Part shown: positions 6,573 to 6,928 of the stretch, in pieces
How positions within the stretch are numbered: position 1 is the stretch's first letter
Layout: the number at the start of each line of letters is the position of its first letter
DNA from: an uncultured Anaerococcus sp.
GTDB taxonomy: Bacteria > Bacillota_A > Clostridia > Tissierellales > Peptoniphilaceae
DNA length: 6,928 nucleotides
Assembly (NCBI GenBank): GCA_902488555.1
Contig: CABTWT010000060.1
Span: 1 to 6,928 of the forward strand
Direction: 5' to 3'
Translations under genes and position numbers: made by a program
The notes under the pieces: generated by a model
What the model saw: the letters and a program-made list of their open reading frames with translations, nothing else
What the model was told of the DNA's origin: nothing
The model's database searches: none

Positions 6573-6928
6573 ATGTATACAGTTAGAAAAGTAACAGAAG
6601 ATTTATACTATGTAGGTGGGGATGATAGAAGACTTGCCCTATTTGAGAATATATTCCCAATTCCTGAAGGTGTATCATATAACTCTTACCTACTAATGGA
6701 CGAAAAAACAGTTTTAGTAGATGCAGTAGACTGGGCAATCACACGTGAATATATCATAAATGTAAGCCGTGTTCTTGATGGACGTGACCTAGATTATATG
6801 ATAATAAACCACATGGAACCAGACCACTGTTCTTCAATCGAATTGATGCTAGAAAGATATCCAAACCTTAAAATCATTTCCTCAGAAAAAGGGGTAATGT
6901 TCATGAGACAATTTGGCTATCACGTAGA
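6573..6928 (+). CDS. FprA-type flavodiiron protein, N-terminal part (runs off window)
   Basis: The first 118 residues of an A-type flavoprotein (flavodiiron protein), truncated only by the window edge. What is visible is the start of the metallo-beta-lactamase-like diiron domain: DLYYVGGDDRRLALFENIFP, SYNSYLL, then INHMEPDHCSSIE with the family iron ligands H80-x-E82-x-D84. The later His/Asp/His ligands and the C-terminal flavodoxin domain would lie beyond 6928, so it is unknown whether the protein carries its own rubredoxin or other extension. The family reduces O2 to water or NO to N2O in anaerobes, usually fed by rubredoxin. The start ATG follows a weak TAGGT (6564-6568) overlapping the upstream stop. 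The six-base gap and lack of a promoter indicate an operon with the dehydrogenase fusion, which suggests an electron donor-acceptor pair (inference). Confidence 0.93.
   Translation, partial: MYTVRKVTEDLYYVGGDDRRLALFENIFPIPEGVSYNSYLLMDEKTVLVDAVDWAITREYIINVSRVLDGRDLDYMIINHMEPDHCSSIELMLERYPNLKIISSEKGVMFMRQFGYHV

Noticed and set aside
1..6928. CRISPR array, insertion sequence, tRNA or rRNA gene
   Set aside because: No regularly spaced repeats, no transposase or terminal inverted repeats, and no cloverleaf or rRNA-like sequence were seen on either strand.

Overview
The window is an AT-rich piece of a low-GC Gram-positive anaerobe. The strong AAGGAGG-type ribosome sites, the preference for AGA arginine codons, a T-box leader on an aminoacyl-tRNA synthetase gene, an IleS2-type isoleucyl-tRNA synthetase and a flavodiiron protein together suggest a clostridial lineage. 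An anaerobic coccus of the Peptoniphilaceae (Anaerococcus/Peptoniphilus-like) is my best guess, but it is an inference and no 16S rRNA is present. The first 32 bases are not genomic: they equal the 3' part of the Illumina TruSeq read-2 adapter, so the true sequence starts at 33 and this is probably a contig end.

All recognised genes lie on the plus strand, in three blocks. Block 1 (about 77-1101) is a two-gene operon with 8 bp overlap: a 2-Cys-type glutathione peroxidase homologue, then a divergent AMMECR1-like protein. No terminator hairpin follows it. Block 2 (1113-4519) is ileS, with its own promoter, a T-box riboswitch leader with an Ile AUC specifier, an attenuator and a strong intrinsic terminator behind the gene. 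The enzyme is of the IleS2 type and has GIHH where class I synthetases normally have HxGH; this swapped motif has been linked to very high mupirocin resistance.

Block 3 (4577 to the right edge) is the most unusual. A near-consensus promoter with a palindromic, cre-like element in its spacer drives a 641-residue fusion: a complete acyl-CoA dehydrogenase, then only the FAD-binding domain II of electron-transfer flavoprotein alpha, then a rubredoxin-like domain. The last keeps the exact rubredoxin spacing and many signature residues, but all four iron-binding cysteines are replaced (Asp, Ser, Ser, Ser). Six bases downstream starts an FprA-type flavodiiron protein, cut by the window end. Flavodiiron proteins reduce O2 or NO and usually take electrons from rubredoxin, so the pair suggests a route from acyl-CoA via flavins to a diiron reductase, with the iron relay missing from the fused rubredoxin module. 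With the nearby glutathione peroxidase, this fits oxygen or peroxide defence in an anaerobe, though the physiological link is inference.

Intergenic space is short. The longest gap without a protein gene, 1102-1358, is filled by the ileS promoter and T-box leader; 4520-4576 holds only AT-rich sequence.
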